Shown here piece by piece: positions 10,876 through 19,996 of a DNA stretch of 64,000 nt. Both the position numbers and the translations under genes were made by a program. The notes under the pieces are model-generated. The model did not search any database. It was not told the DNA's origin and worked only from the letters and a program-made list of their open reading frames with translations. This DNA is from Streptomyces sp. Je 1-369 (GTDB lineage: Bacteria; Actinomycetota; Actinomycetes; Streptomycetales; Streptomycetaceae). The number at the start of each line of letters is the position of its first letter. Position 1 is the first letter of the stretch. The DNA is taken from the NCBI RefSeq assembly GCF_026810505.1, contig NZ_CP101750.1, positions 3,377,254 to 3,441,253 on the forward strand. Direction: 5' to 3'.

Positions 10876-11346
10876 ATGGCGATCGATCATCTGGACGGCA
10901 GACTCATCGTGCTCCTGGCGCGGGAGCCGCGTATCGGGGTTCTTGAGGCGTCCCGCAGGCTCGGCGTGGCACGCGGCACGGTGCAGGCGCGGATGGACCG
11001 GCTTCAGTCCAATGGAGTCATCCGCGGCTTCGGCCCGGAGGTGGATCCGGCGGCGCTCGGCTACCCGGTGACGGCCTTCGCGACGCTGGAGATCAAACAG
11101 GGCCAGGGTGCTGACGTACGGACCCATTTGGCGTCCGTGGCCGAGGTGCTCGAACTGCATACCATCACCGGTCACGGCGATATGCTCTGCCGCCTCGTGG
11201 CCCGGTCGAACGCGGATCTCCAACGTGTGATCGACCGGGTCGTGGGCTTTGATGGCATCGTGCGGGCTTCCACGGCGATCGTCATGGAAAACCCCGTTCC
11301 GCTGCGGATCATCCCGTTGGTGGAGCAGGCGTCCGAAGACCCCTGA
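10876..11346 (+). CDS. Lrp/AsnC family transcriptional regulator, divergent from hppD
   Basis: A 156-residue feast/famine regulator. Residues 1-45 form the AsnC winged-helix (LDGRLIVLLAREPRIGVLEASRRLGVARGTVQARMDRLQSNGVIRGF). Residues 65-145 form the ligand-binding RAM domain, with the ITGHGDMLCRLVARS loop that usually binds an amino acid. The ATG at 10876 follows TTGGAGG at the ideal spacing. Because Lrp-type genes commonly control their divergent neighbour, the likely target is hppD and the likely effector an aromatic amino acid such as tyrosine or phenylalanine; that effector is inference. No clear palindrome is visible in the intergenic region. Confidence 0.9.
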   Translation: MAIDHLDGRLIVLLAREPRIGVLEASRRLGVARGTVQARMDRLQSNGVIRGFGPEVDPAALGYPVTAFATLEIKQGQGADVRTHLASVAEVLELHTITGHGDMLCRLVARSNADLQRVIDRVVGFDGIVRASTAIVMENPVPLRIIPLVEQASEDP

Positions 11347-11356
11347 GAGCCTGTCC

Positions 11357-11411
11357 CACCGCCCTGCGTCACCGCCTTGCGTCACCGCCCCGCGTCACCG
11401 CCCGCGCGTCA
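11357..11411. repeat. 13-bp tandem repeat upstream of the ABC operon
   Basis: Three consecutive 13-base units of the form CACCGCCyyGCGT start at 11357, 11370 and 11383, with a degenerate fourth from 11396. They lie between the lrp stop and the first permease start at 11443, so they fall in or near the operon's promoter or leader. Confidence 0.75.
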
Positions 11412-11442
11412 CTGACCTTGTGAGTACCTTCGGAAAGGCGAG

Positions 11443-12102
11443 GTGAGCACTTCAGTGAACTTCTGGGACTACCTCGGCAACCGCCACCAGCAACTGCTGA
11501 CGGACGCGTTTCAGCACGCGAGCGCCGTCTTCCAGTGCATGGTCGTCGCCACCTTCATCGGCGTACTGATCGGCGTCCTCACGTACCGCAGCGAATGGGC
11601 GGGGAATCTCGCCACGACCGTCACGTCCACCATTCTCACCGTCCCGTCGCTCGCCATGATCGGTCTGCTGATCCCGATCGTCGGGCTCGGTGTCGCGCCG
11701 ACCGTCGTCGCGCTGACCCTGTACGGGCTCCTTCCGATCGTGCGCAACGCCATCGTCGGGCTGCGGGGCGTCGACCCGTCGCTGATCGACGCCGCCAAGG
11801 GCATCGGCATGTCACGTCTCGCCCGCCTGTTCAGGGTGGAGCTGCCGATCGCCTGGCCGCCGATCCTGACCGGCATCCGCGTCTCCACGCAGATGCTGAT
11901 GGGCATCGCGGCCATCGCCGCCTACGCCTCGGGACCCGGGCTCGGCAACGAGATCTTCCGCGGCATCGGCTCGCTCGGCAGCAAGAACGCGCTCAACCAG
12001 GTGCTCGCGGGCACGCTCGGGATCGTCGTCCTGGCGCTGCTCTTCGATGCCGCGTACGTCCTGATCGGCAGGCTGACCATCCCGAGGGGGATCCGTGTCT
12101 GA
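11443..12102 (+). CDS. ABC transporter permease, glycine betaine/carnitine/choline type (OpuCB-like)
   Basis: First gene of a four-gene import operon. The 219-residue permease has about five or six membrane helices and the EAA-type coupling loop DAAKGIGMSRLARLFRVELPIAWPPI (near residues 112-137), which contacts the ATPase. It resembles OpuCB/ProW-type permeases for osmoprotectants (glycine betaine, carnitine, choline) or other quaternary amines. The GTG start at 11443 follows GGAAAGGCGAG. Its stop overlaps the ATPase start by eight bases, implying translational coupling. Two separate permeases in one operon (this and 13363-14265) is the OpuC arrangement, where they form a heterodimeric channel. 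Confidence 0.9.
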   Translation: MSTSVNFWDYLGNRHQQLLTDAFQHASAVFQCMVVATFIGVLIGVLTYRSEWAGNLATTVTSTILTVPSLAMIGLLIPIVGLGVAPTVVALTLYGLLPIVRNAIVGLRGVDPSLIDAAKGIGMSRLARLFRVELPIAWPPILTGIRVSTQMLMGIAAIAAYASGPGLGNEIFRGIGSLGSKNALNQVLAGTLGIVVLALLFDAAYVLIGRLTIPRGIRV

Positions 12103-13366
12103 GACCACCGCCACCTCCGATGCGGAGACAACCGCCACCACCACCTCCGGGGCGACGATCGAGCTGGAGAACCTCACCAAGCGCTACTCGGGCAGCAGCG
12201 AGCCCGCCGTGGACAGCGTGAACATGGAGATCAAGGCGGGCGAGATCGTCATCTTCGTGGGCCCGTCCGGCTGCGGGAAGTCGACGACCCTGAAGATGAT
12301 CAACCGCCTGATCGAGCCGACGGGCGGCCGCATCCGCATCAACGGCGAGGACGTCACCGACATCGACCCGGTGAAGCTGCGCCGCAAGGTCGGGTACGCG
12401 ATCCAGTCCTCCGGGCTCTTCCCGCACATGACCGTCGCGCAGAACATCGCGCTCGTGCCGAAGATGGTCGGCTGGGGCAAGTCGAAGATCAAGTCCCGGG
12501 TGGAGGAGATGCTGGACCTGGTGGGCCTCGACCCGGCCGAGTTCCACCACCGCTACCCGCGCCAGCTCTCCGGCGGCCAGCAGCAACGCGTCGGCGTGGC
12601 ACGCGCACTGGCAGCCGACCCACCCGTCCTCCTGATGGACGAGCCGTTCGGCGCCGTCGACCCGATCACCCGCGACCACCTCCAGGACGAGCTGATCCGG
12701 CTCCAGCACGAGCTGCACAAGACGATCGTGTTCGTCACGCACGACTTCGACGAGGCCATCAAGCTCGGCGACCGCATCGCCGTCCTCCGGGAGCGTTCGC
12801 ACATCGCGCAGTTCGACACCCCGGAAGCGATCCTCACCAACCCCGCCGACGACTTCGTCTCGGGCTTCGTGGGCGCGGGCGCGGCCCTCAAGCGCCTCAA
12901 CCTCACCCGCGTACGGGACGTCGAGATCGCCGACATCCCCACGGTGACCGTCGACGACCCGCTCCAGGACATCTTCGACAAGCTGCGCGGCGGCGCCACC
13001 AACGAACTCCTCCTGCTCGACAAGCGCGGCCGCCCCTACAAGTGGCTGCGGCGCGGCGACCTGATGCGCGCCAAGGGTTCCCTGGCCCGCGCGGGCACCC
13101 TCGTCCACGACACGGTGACCCGCGACGCCACCCTGCGCGACGCGCTGGAGGCCGTCCTCACGGACAACGCGGGCCGGGTCGCGGTGACCGGGCGGCGCGG
13201 CGAGTATACGGGCGTCGTCGACATGGAGACGCTGATGAACTCCGTCCACGAGATGCTGGAGGCCGACCGCCTCGAAGCGGTGGAGCACCAGCACGAACTG
13301 GAGGAGCAGCGGGCCCGGTTGACCCAGTACGAGCAGGAGGGTTACGGCGGGGAGGCGAAGGCGTGA
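12095..13366 (+). CDS. ABC transporter ATP-binding protein, OpuCA-like with C-terminal CBS domains
   Basis: The 423-residue ATPase that powers the betaine-type importer. Walker [10 protein letters not shown] is at residues 56-64, the signature [10 protein letters not shown] at 158-167, Walker [13 protein letters not shown] at 178-189, and the switch His in FVTHDFDEA. After residue about 265 comes a CBS-type regulatory region ([14 protein letters not shown] ... [22 protein letters not shown]), which in OpuA/OpuC systems senses ionic strength or nucleotides. The C-terminus ends in a charged helix. It overlaps genes on both sides (8 bases upstream, 4 bases GTGA downstream), so the four subunits are made from one transcript. 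Confidence 0.93.
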   Translation: MSETTATSDAETTATTTSGATIELENLTKRYSGSSEPAVDSVNMEIKAGEIVIFVGPSGCGKSTTLKMINRLIEPTGGRIRINGEDVTDIDPVKLRRKVGYAIQSSGLFPHMTVAQNIALVPKMVGWGKSKIKSRVEEMLDLVGLDPAEFHHRYPRQLSGGQQQRVGVARALAADPPVLLMDEPFGAVDPITRDHLQDELIRLQHELHKTIVFVTHDFDEAIKLGDRIAVLRERSHIAQFDTPEAILTNPADDFVSGFVGAGAALKRLNLTRVRDVEIADIPTVTVDDPLQDIFDKLRGGATNELLLLDKRGRPYKWLRRGDLMRAKGSLARAGTLVHDTVTRDATLRDALEAVLTDNAGRVAVTGRRGEYTGVVDMETLMNSVHEMLEADRLEAVEHQHELEEQRARLTQYEQEGYGGEAKA

Positions 13367-14265
13367 GCGGCACCGCAGGGGGCACGCCCCGCATCCCGGA
13401 CCACAAGCCGAAGCAGAGGCAGCCGGTCAGGCCCGAGGGCGAGCACGACGTCAAGGGTCTCGCCTTCCGCGACGAGGGCGAGGCCGAACTCGAAGCGCCG
13501 CCCGTGGTGCTCGCCGCGAAGCAGCCGCGCCGGGTGACCTGGCAGAAGCTGACGTTCCTGCCGGCCGTGCTCGCGGTGGTCCTGCTGGCGACGTGGTGGT
13601 GGTTCCAGCAGGCCGACCTCGACTCGATCTCCAAGAACGCGCTGGCGAACGGAAACGTCTGGCTCCGCCTGCGCCAACACATCGAACTCACGGCGATCTC
13701 CACCTTCTTCGTCCTGATCATCGCCATCCCGCTCGGCATCCTGCTGACCCGCAAGAAGCTGCGCAAAGGCGCGCCGGTGGCGATGGCGGTGGCCAACATC
13801 GGCCAGGCGACCCCGGCGATCGGTCTCCTCGCGCTCCTCGTCATCTGGCTGGGCATCGGCGAGAAGGCGGCCCTGATCGGCATCATCACCTACGCCGTCC
13901 TGCCGGTCCTCTCCAACACGATCGCGGGCCTGAAGGCGAACGACCCGACGCTGATCGAGGCGGCGCGCGGCATCGGCATGTCTTCCGTCGGCGTCCTGTC
14001 GAAGGTCGAACTCCCCCTGGCCGTACCGCTGATCCTGGCGGGCGTCCGCACGGCGCTCGTCCTCAACGTGGGCACCGCGACGCTCGCCACGTTCGGCGGG
14101 GGCGGCGGCCTCGGCGACCTGATCACGACGGGCATGACCAACCAGCGCATGCCGGTCCTCATGCTCGGCTCCATCCTGACGATCGCGCTGGCGCTGCTCG
14201 TGGACTGGCTGGCGTCGCTGGCGGAACTGGTGCTGCGCCCGAGGGGCCTGGAGGTGGACGCATGA
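13363..14265 (+). CDS. ABC transporter permease, glycine betaine/carnitine/choline type (OpuCD-like)
   Basis: Second permease of the operon, 300 residues. A polar N-terminal extension of about 65 residues (rich in Pro, Glu, Lys) precedes about six membrane helices. The EAA loop is IEAARGIGMSSVGVLSKVELPLAVPLI. The GTG start at 13363 overlaps the ATPase stop as GTGA; upstream in-frame sequence is ATPase coding and is not part of this protein. It pairs with the permease at 11443-12102. The extended N-terminus is longer than in typical Firmicute OpuCD and its role is unknown. Confidence 0.9.
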   Translation: MSGTAGGTPRIPDHKPKQRQPVRPEGEHDVKGLAFRDEGEAELEAPPVVLAAKQPRRVTWQKLTFLPAVLAVVLLATWWWFQQADLDSISKNALANGNVWLRLRQHIELTAISTFFVLIIAIPLGILLTRKKLRKGAPVAMAVANIGQATPAIGLLALLVIWLGIGEKAALIGIITYAVLPVLSNTIAGLKANDPTLIEAARGIGMSSVGVLSKVELPLAVPLILAGVRTALVLNVGTATLATFGGGGGLGDLITTGMTNQRMPVLMLGSILTIALALLVDWLASLAELVLRPRGLEVDA

Positions 14266-15239
14266 GGAACCTCAGGATCACCGCGCGTACGACCGTGATC
14301 GCCGTCCTGGGCGGTTCGCTGCTGGCCGCCTGCGGCCTCACGAGCGGCAGCCCGATGGTGGACGACGTGAAGCCCGGCACGATCGGCAAGGGCCTCCCCC
14401 TGAAGGGCGCCGACCTCACCGTCACCTCCAAGGAGTTCACCGAACAGCTCATCCTGGGCGCGATCATGGGCATCGCGTTCGAGGCGGCGGGCGCGGACGT
14501 GCTCGACCGTACGGGCATCCAGGGCTCGATCGGCGCGCGCGAGGCCGTGAAGGGCGGCGACGCGGACGCGATGTACGAGTACACGGGCACGGCGTGGATC
14601 ACCTACCAGGGCAACACCGAACCGATCACCGACCCGCAGAAGCAGTGGCAGGCGGTGCGTGACGCGGACCTGAAGAACGGCGTGACGTGGCTGGACCCGG
14701 CCACGCTCAACAATACCTACGCGCTGGCGATGAACCGCAGCAACGCGTCCAAGTACAAGACGAAGACGCTCTCGCAGGTGGCGGCCCTCTCCAAGTCGGA
14801 CCCGAAGGCGGTATCGCTGTGCGTGGAGAGTGAGTTCGCCTCGCGGGAGGACGGGCTGCCCGGCATGCAGAAGGAGTACGGGATGAACGTCCCCTCCTCC
14901 AACATCACCAAGATGGACACGGGAATCATCTACACGCAGGCGTCGAAGGGGTCCTGCACGTACGGGGAGGTCTTCACGACGGACGGCCGCATCAAGGCGA
15001 TGGACCTGACGACGATGGAGGACGACAAGCACTTCTTCCCCAACTACAACGCGGCCCCCGAGGTCAACAGCAAGTCACTGAAGGAGCATCCGGCGATCGC
15101 GGAGGTCCTGGGCCCCATCACGAAGAAGCTCGACAACAAGGTGGCGCGGGACCTGAACTCCAAGGTGGACGTGGACGGCCAGGATCCGCATGAGGTGGCG
15201 AAGGACTGGCTGATCGCGGAGGGCTTCGTCAAGGAGTAG
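14262..15239 (+). CDS. Glycine betaine/choline-type substrate-binding lipoprotein
   Basis: A 325-residue OpuAC-like solute-binding protein. The lipoprotein signal ends at LLAAC with the lipidated Cys at residue 24. The mature part carries LTVTSKEFTEQLILGAIMGIAFEAAGADV and the MYEYTGTAWITY segment, typical of OpuCC/ProX proteins that cage quaternary ammonium groups with aromatic residues. The ATG overlaps the upstream permease stop as ATGA. It is the last gene of the operon and the membrane-tethered receptor that delivers ligand to the two permeases. The true ligand (betaine, choline, ectoine or other) is not decidable from sequence. Confidence 0.92.
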   Translation: MRNLRITARTTVIAVLGGSLLAACGLTSGSPMVDDVKPGTIGKGLPLKGADLTVTSKEFTEQLILGAIMGIAFEAAGADVLDRTGIQGSIGAREAVKGGDADAMYEYTGTAWITYQGNTEPITDPQKQWQAVRDADLKNGVTWLDPATLNNTYALAMNRSNASKYKTKTLSQVAALSKSDPKAVSLCVESEFASREDGLPGMQKEYGMNVPSSNITKMDTGIIYTQASKGSCTYGEVFTTDGRIKAMDLTTMEDDKHFFPNYNAAPEVNSKSLKEHPAIAEVLGPITKKLDNKVARDLNSKVDVDGQDPHEVAKDWLIAEGFVKE

Positions 15240-15262
15240 CGGACCGCGCGCGTACGGAAGTA

Positions 15263-15304
15263 CAAAGACTCCGTTGCAAAGAACCCGTTGCAACGGAGTC
15301 TTTG
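15263..15304. promoter_or_regulatory. Perfect 17-bp inverted repeat ahead of the ArsR-like regulator
   Basis: The arms CAAAGACTCCGTTGCAA and TTGCAACGGAGTCTTTG are exactly complementary around an 8-base spacer. The element lies 23 bases after the ABC operon stop and 19 bases before the regulator start at 15324. It could be the regulator's operator or a strong transcription terminator for the operon, or both. No T-tract follows on the plus strand (CATGTCT), which favours an operator role. Confidence 0.75.
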
Positions 15305-15323
15305 CATGTCTACGCTGGGCGGC

Positions 15324-15947
<624 letters not shown>

Positions 15948-15962
15948 GAGGACCACGAGCCC

Positions 15963-16172
15963 ATGCACCCCGACGTACACCTGATGCTGCACGACACCCG
16001 CGCGCAGGAATTACGGCGCACGGCCCCCGCACGAGGACCCCGCTCCCGATTCCTCCGCGCTCAACTCGGCTGGCACCTCGTCGAGCTGGGCCTGCGCCTG
16101 GTCAGCAGCTCGGGACCTGCCCGCCCTTTTCCAGCGCCCGCAGCGCGTCGACCGTTCCCTTCAGCGCCGTGA
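15963..16172 (+). CDS. Small basic protein following the ArsR-like gene, unknown function
   Basis: A 69-residue protein beginning MHPDVHLMLHDTRAQELRR and containing GWHLVELGLRLV. I recognise this as the pattern of a small actinobacterial protein often found beside regulators or transporters, but no function is known to me. AGAGGA lies 10 bases before the ATG and the gene starts 15 bases after the regulator stop, so the two are likely co-transcribed. The last 24 codons overlap the 3' end of the convergent protease gene by 71 bases and look less conserved (Pro/Ala/Arg-rich), so the functional protein may be mainly the first 50 residues. Confidence 0.55.
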   Translation: MHPDVHLMLHDTRAQELRRTAPARGPRSRFLRAQLGWHLVELGLRLVSSSGPARPFPAPAARRPFPSAP

Positions 16173-16902
16173 TCGGAACGAGCCGCAGCCCCTTGGGCAA
16201 CTCGGCCTGAGCGTCCGAGCACTCGTCCTCCGGGACGAGGAAGACCGTGGCGCCGTCGCGGCGCGCGCCCTGCGTCTTGAGGGCGACGCCGCCGACCGGA
16301 CCGACCTTGCCGTCGGCCGTGATCGTGCCGGTGCCCGCGATCTTGCGGCCGCCCGTGAGGTCACCCCCGCTGCCGTCGCCGTCGAGCTTGTCGATGATGC
16401 CGAGCGACAGGAACAGCCCCGCGCTCGGCCCGCCGATCTTGCCGAGGTCGGCCTTGACCTTCACCTTGTCCGTGTTGTCGACGCCGTTCGCCTTGAGGTA
16501 GTTCAGCGCCGCGTCCGTGGCGGCGTCCTGCGACTTCTTCATGTCACCGAGGTTGTGCTTCTCGACTTCCTCGACGTCGTCGCCGACGGGGTAGACGGAG
16601 TCCTTGGGCATCACGGCCCGGTCACTCCGGAACCACCCGTCGACCACGTCACCGAGATAGACGTCCATCTGCGGCCCGGTGGCCACGATGGTGGTCATCC
16701 GCAGCTCACCCCGGGTCTCCCGGGTGGGCACGCCGCTGACCTTCAGGACGGGCTTCCCCTCGTGCTCCCCGAGCACGTCCGCCGTCCCCCCGGGCTGCGC
16801 CACGGCGAACGGCAACGGCGCGAGCCCGGCAACGGCGAGCAGAGCCGCGACGGGCAGGGCGCAGAGGGCGAGGGCCTGGGGGCGCGTGAGACGAGAGAAC
16901 AC
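16102..16902 (-). CDS. Secreted or membrane-anchored Lon-type (S16) serine protease, YlbL-like without PDZ
   Basis: A 266-residue protein with an N-terminal signal/anchor (residues 8-36, ALALCALPVAALLAVAGLAPLPFAVA) and a C-terminal Lon proteolytic domain (about 115-250). The catalytic Ser160 lies in GGPSAGLFLSL, and the partner lysine is probably Lys209 in GPVGGVALKTQGARRDG. Relatives of the YlbL family normally carry a PDZ domain ahead of the Lon domain and run to about 340 residues; that PDZ region is not visible here. The start is a GTG at 16902. It probably cleaves envelope or secreted substrates. It is convergent with the small gene at 15963-16172. Confidence 0.85.
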   Translation of the reverse strand: MFSRLTRPQALALCALPVAALLAVAGLAPLPFAVAQPGGTADVLGEHEGKPVLKVSGVPTRETRGELRMTTIVATGPQMDVYLGDVVDGWFRSDRAVMPKDSVYPVGDDVEEVEKHNLGDMKKSQDAATDAALNYLKANGVDNTDKVKVKADLGKIGGPSAGLFLSLGIIDKLDGDGSGGDLTGGRKIAGTGTITADGKVGPVGGVALKTQGARRDGATVFLVPEDECSDAQAELPKGLRLVPITALKGTVDALRALEKGGQVPSC

Positions 16903-16975
16903 GGGATCAATCTACGTGACCTTTCGAACGCCGGAGTTTCAGCCCACCCGGCGCCGCCCGGCCCCGGCGCAGCAA

Positions 16976-17239
16976 CAGCGCACGACGGGGAGTTTCAGCC
17001 CGTCCGGCGTTTGAGGACGAGCAACGGCGAAGCCGGCGACCGACCGCGCCCCGTGGCTCCCCGTTGCGCCACGGGACACCCCGTGACACCGCCCGCCCGC
17101 GCGGCCTCAGCGCACGACGGGGAGTTTCAGCCCGTCCGGCGTTTGAGGACGAGCAACGGCGAAGCCGGCAACCGACCGCGCCCCGTGGCTCCTCGTTGCG
17201 CCACGGGGCACCCCGTGACACCGCCCGCCCGCGCGGCCT
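16976..17239. repeat. 132-bp tandem duplication (two copies) abutting the IclR stop codon
   Basis: Copy one is 16976-17107 and copy two 17108-17239; they differ at only about three positions. Each contains AGTTTCAGCCCGTCCGGCG followed by TTTGAGGACGAG, a motif I recognise as a frequent streptomycete intergenic repeat, and each ends in GGCCTCAGCGCA, which holds the last codons and stop of the IclR gene (minus strand). A diverged third fragment with GGAGTTTCAGCC is at 16930-16950. The whole 336-base gap between the protease start (16902) and the IclR stop is made of this repeat material. Confidence 0.9.
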
Positions 17240-17889
17240 CAGCGCAACGCATCGGCGACCTCCCGCGCCGCGTCCACCACCCGCGGCCCCACCCTCTCCG
17301 GCACCGCGTCCGCCAGCATGACCACTCCCACGCTGCCCTCCAGACCCGTCACGCCCACCAAGGGCGCCGCCGCGCCGCTCGCGCCCGCCTCCAGTTCGCC
17401 GTGCGTGAGCGCGTAGCCGGGGTCCGTGACCAGGCCCTGGCGGGCCGCCAGGATCGCGCGGCCCGCGGCCCCGCGATCCAGGGGGTGACGGAAACCCGTG
17501 CGGTACGCGACGTGGTAGTCCGTCCACGTCGGCTCGACCACCGCGACCGCGAGGGCCTCCGAGCCGTCGACGAGGGTGAGGTGGGCCGTCGCGCCTATGT
17601 CCTCCGCGAGCGACCGCAGCGCGGGCAGCGCGGCCTCGCGCACCAGCGGGTGCACCTGCCGCCCGAGCCGCAGCACGCCGAGGCCGACGCGGGCCCGGCC
17701 GCCCAGGTCGCGGCGCACGAGCGCGTGCTGTTCGAGCGTGGCGAGCAGGCGGTAGACCACCGTGCGGTTCACCCCGAGCTTGTTGGAGAGCTCGGTGACC
17801 GTAAGGCCGTGGTCGGTGTCGGCCAGCAGCTTGAGGACGCGCAGTCCTCGGTCGAGCGTCTGGGAAGTCTCCGCGGTCACGACGCCCAC
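17239..17889 (-). CDS. IclR family transcriptional regulator
   Basis: A 216-residue regulator with an N-terminal winged helix (residues about 8-65: TLDRGLRVLKLLADTDHGLTVTELSNKLGVNRTVVYRLLATLEQHALVRR) and a C-terminal IclR effector-binding domain (about 80-215). IclR proteins bind small carboxylic acids or aromatic metabolites in the C-terminal domain and act as repressors or activators of nearby catabolic genes. It is shorter than the usual 250 residues, mostly through a trimmed effector domain. No catabolic operon adjoins it, so its target is not apparent. Its stop codon lies at the junction of a 132-base tandem duplication. Confidence 0.88.
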   Translation of the reverse strand: MGVVTAETSQTLDRGLRVLKLLADTDHGLTVTELSNKLGVNRTVVYRLLATLEQHALVRRDLGGRARVGLGVLRLGRQVHPLVREAALPALRSLAEDIGATAHLTLVDGSEALAVAVVEPTWTDYHVAYRTGFRHPLDRGAAGRAILAARQGLVTDPGYALTHGELEAGASGAAAPLVGVTGLEGSVGVVMLADAVPERVGPRVVDAAREVADALR

Positions 17890-18196
17890 TCCTTAGGTGA
17901 GGGTCGGCGGCCCCCCTACGCGGCGGTTGCGTCGCCGGTCCCGTGGGCGACGCGCGTCAGAGGCCGCCGGTCGGAACACCGGCTGCGCTCCGCGGCGGCG
18001 CTGCCACGGGGCGTGTGCTTTGCGGGGACATTAGCGAGGCCGTCCCGCTGAGCGGAAGACTTCGTCCAGAATCCGGGCACGGGGACGCCCCTAGCGCCCC
18101 CCATTGCCCCAATACGCGGTGGCCGCCCGAGAGGCCGCGCGCACCGCGTCCGCACACGACCTCCCCACTCGGAACCCCCGGCTCCTTACTCGAACG
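17890..18196. other. Intergenic region upstream of the IclR gene, nothing clear
   Basis: The 307 bases between the helicase stop and the IclR start hold no convincing gene. A few short GC-rich inverted stretches are present. No strong terminator hairpin or palindromic operator was seen. Confidence 0.4.
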
Positions 18197-19996
18197 TCAC
18201 TTCATGCGGGTGGCCCACTCCTGGACCTTCTCGATGCGCTGCCGCAGCTGCCCCGCCGTGGCCTCCGCGCTCGGCGGCCCGCCGCACGTGCGCCGCAGCT
18301 CGGTGTGGATCACGCCGTGCGGCTTCCCGCTCTGATGGACGTACGCGCCGACCATCGTGTTGAGCTGCTTCCGCAGCCCGAGGAGCTCCTTGTGGGAGAC
18401 GACGGGCCGCCGCTCGGCGGGCAGCTCGAGCAGGTCCGCCTCGTCGTCCGGCTTCTTCCTGCTGTGGGCGATCTGCCGGGCCTGCCGCTTCTGGAGCAGC
18501 ATCTGCACCTGGTCGGGTTCGAGGAGCCCCGGAATACCGAGGTAGTCCTGCTCCTCCTCGCTCCCCGGGTGCGCCTGCATGCCGAACTCGGCGCCGTCGA
18601 ACAGCACGCGGTCGAAGACGGCCTCGGACTCCAGCGCCTCGAAGGAGAACTGCTCCTGCTCCCCCGTGTCCTCGTCCTGCTCCTTGTTGGCCTCGTCCAT
18701 CTCCGCCTCGGACTCGGCGTACGGGTCCTCCTCGCCCTCCTTCTTCGGCTTGTCGAGGGCGTGGTCCCGTTCCACCTCCATCTCGTTGGCGAAGGTGAGC
18801 AGGTCGGGGACGGTGGGCAGGAACACGGACGCGGTCTCGCCGCGCCGCCTGGACCGTACGAAACGGCCGACGGCCTGCGCGAAGAAGAGCGGCGTCGAAA
18901 TCGTCGTCGCGTACACGCCCACAGCGAGGCGCGGCACGTCGACGCCTTCGGACACCATGCGGACGGCGACCATCCACCGGTCCGTACTGGCGCTGAAGTC
19001 GTCGATGCGCTGGGACGCGCCGGTGTCGTCGGAGAGGACGACGGTGGCCTTGGTCCCGGTGATCTCGCGGATCAGCTTGGCGTACGCGCGCGCGGAGTCC
19101 TGATCGGACGCGATGACGAGGCCGCCCGCGTCGGGGATGGCCTTCCTGACCTCGGTCAGCCGCTTGTCGGCGGCCTTGAGGACGTTCGGCATCCACTCGC
19201 CCCGCGCGTCGAGGGCGGTACGCCACGCCTGGCTGACGGCGTCCTTGGTCATCGGCTCACCGAGCCGCGCCGCGATCTCGTCACCGGCCTTGGTGCGCCA
19301 GCGCATGTTGCCGGAGTACGAGAGGAAGATGACGGGCCGCACGACGCCGTCGCCGAGCGCGCTGCCGTAGCCGTACGTGTAGTCGGCGGCGGAACGCCGG
19401 ATTCCATCCGTTCCCTCCGCGTACTGCACGAACGGGATCGGGTTCGTGTCGGACCGGAACGGCGTACCGGTGAGCGCGAGACGTCGGGTGGCGGGCTCGA
19501 ACGCCTCGAGGCACGCCTCACCCCACGACTTGCTGTCACCGGCGTGGTGGATCTCGTCGAGGATAACGAGGGTCTTGCGCTGCTCGGAGCGGTTGCGGTG
19601 CAGCATCGGCCGTACGCCGACACCCGCGTACGTCACGGCGACGCCGTGGTACTCCTTGCTCAGCGGTCCCGCGCTGTACTCAGGGTCCAGTTTGATGCCT
19701 ATACGGGCGGCGGCCTCGGCCCACTGCTTCTTCAGGTGCTCGGTGGGCGCGACGACGGTGACCTGCTGGACGACATGGTGGTGCAACAGCCAGGACGCGA
19801 GCGTGAGCGCGAACGTCGTCTTGCCGGCGCCGGGGGTGGCGACGGCGAGGAAGTCTCGCGGCTGCTCCTGGAGGTACCTGTCCATCGCCCCCTGCTGCCA
19901 GGCTCGCAGCTTGTTGGCGGTACCCCACGGGGCACGGCCGGGGAAGGCGGGAGAGAGGTGGTGGGAGGAGTTGGCGGCGGCGCTGGTGGTAGTCAC
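18197..19996 (-). CDS. Superfamily 2 DEAD/DEAH-box helicase
   Basis: A 599-residue SF2 ATPase. Walker A is ATPGAGKT (residues 53-60), the DEIH box is at 147-150 (VILDEIHHAGD), motif III is LTGTPFRSD, and the C-terminal helicase half has IASDQDSARAYAKLI, VRMVSEGVDVPRLAVGVYAT and the AVGRFVRSRRRGE motif VI. These are the marks of a UvrB/ResIII-like helicase. After motif VI there is an acidic region (about 415-450, EGEEDPYAESEAEMDEANKEQDEDTGEQEQ) and an additional C-terminal domain of unknown fold. It likely works on DNA or DNA-RNA during repair or transcription, but a specific role is not known to me. Not part of an evident operon. Confidence 0.88.
   Translation of the reverse strand: MTTTSAAANSSHHLSPAFPGRAPWGTANKLRAWQQGAMDRYLQEQPRDFLAVATPGAGKTTFALTLASWLLHHHVVQQVTVVAPTEHLKKQWAEAAARIGIKLDPEYSAGPLSKEYHGVAVTYAGVGVRPMLHRNRSEQRKTLVILDEIHHAGDSKSWGEACLEAFEPATRRLALTGTPFRSDTNPIPFVQYAEGTDGIRRSAADYTYGYGSALGDGVVRPVIFLSYSGNMRWRTKAGDEIAARLGEPMTKDAVSQAWRTALDARGEWMPNVLKAADKRLTEVRKAIPDAGGLVIASDQDSARAYAKLIREITGTKATVVLSDDTGASQRIDDFSASTDRWMVAVRMVSEGVDVPRLAVGVYATTISTPLFFAQAVGRFVRSRRRGETASVFLPTVPDLLTFANEMEVERDHALDKPKKEGEEDPYAESEAEMDEANKEQDEDTGEQEQFSFEALESEAVFDRVLFDGAEFGMQAHPGSEEEQDYLGIPGLLEPDQVQMLLQKRQARQIAHSRKKPDDEADLLELPAERRPVVSHKELLGLRKQLNTMVGAYVHQSGKPHGVIHTELRRTCGGPPSAEATAGQLRQRIEKVQEWATRMK

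Noticed and set aside
16976..17239. Possible CRISPR array at the duplicated IclR end
   Set aside because: Only two tandem copies without unique spacers and with no cas genes; it is a duplication of ordinary sequence.
17890..18196. A short minus-strand gene upstream of the IclR regulator
   Set aside because: Candidate frames of about 65-80 residues lack ribosome sites and recognisable composition, so I left the gap as non-coding.
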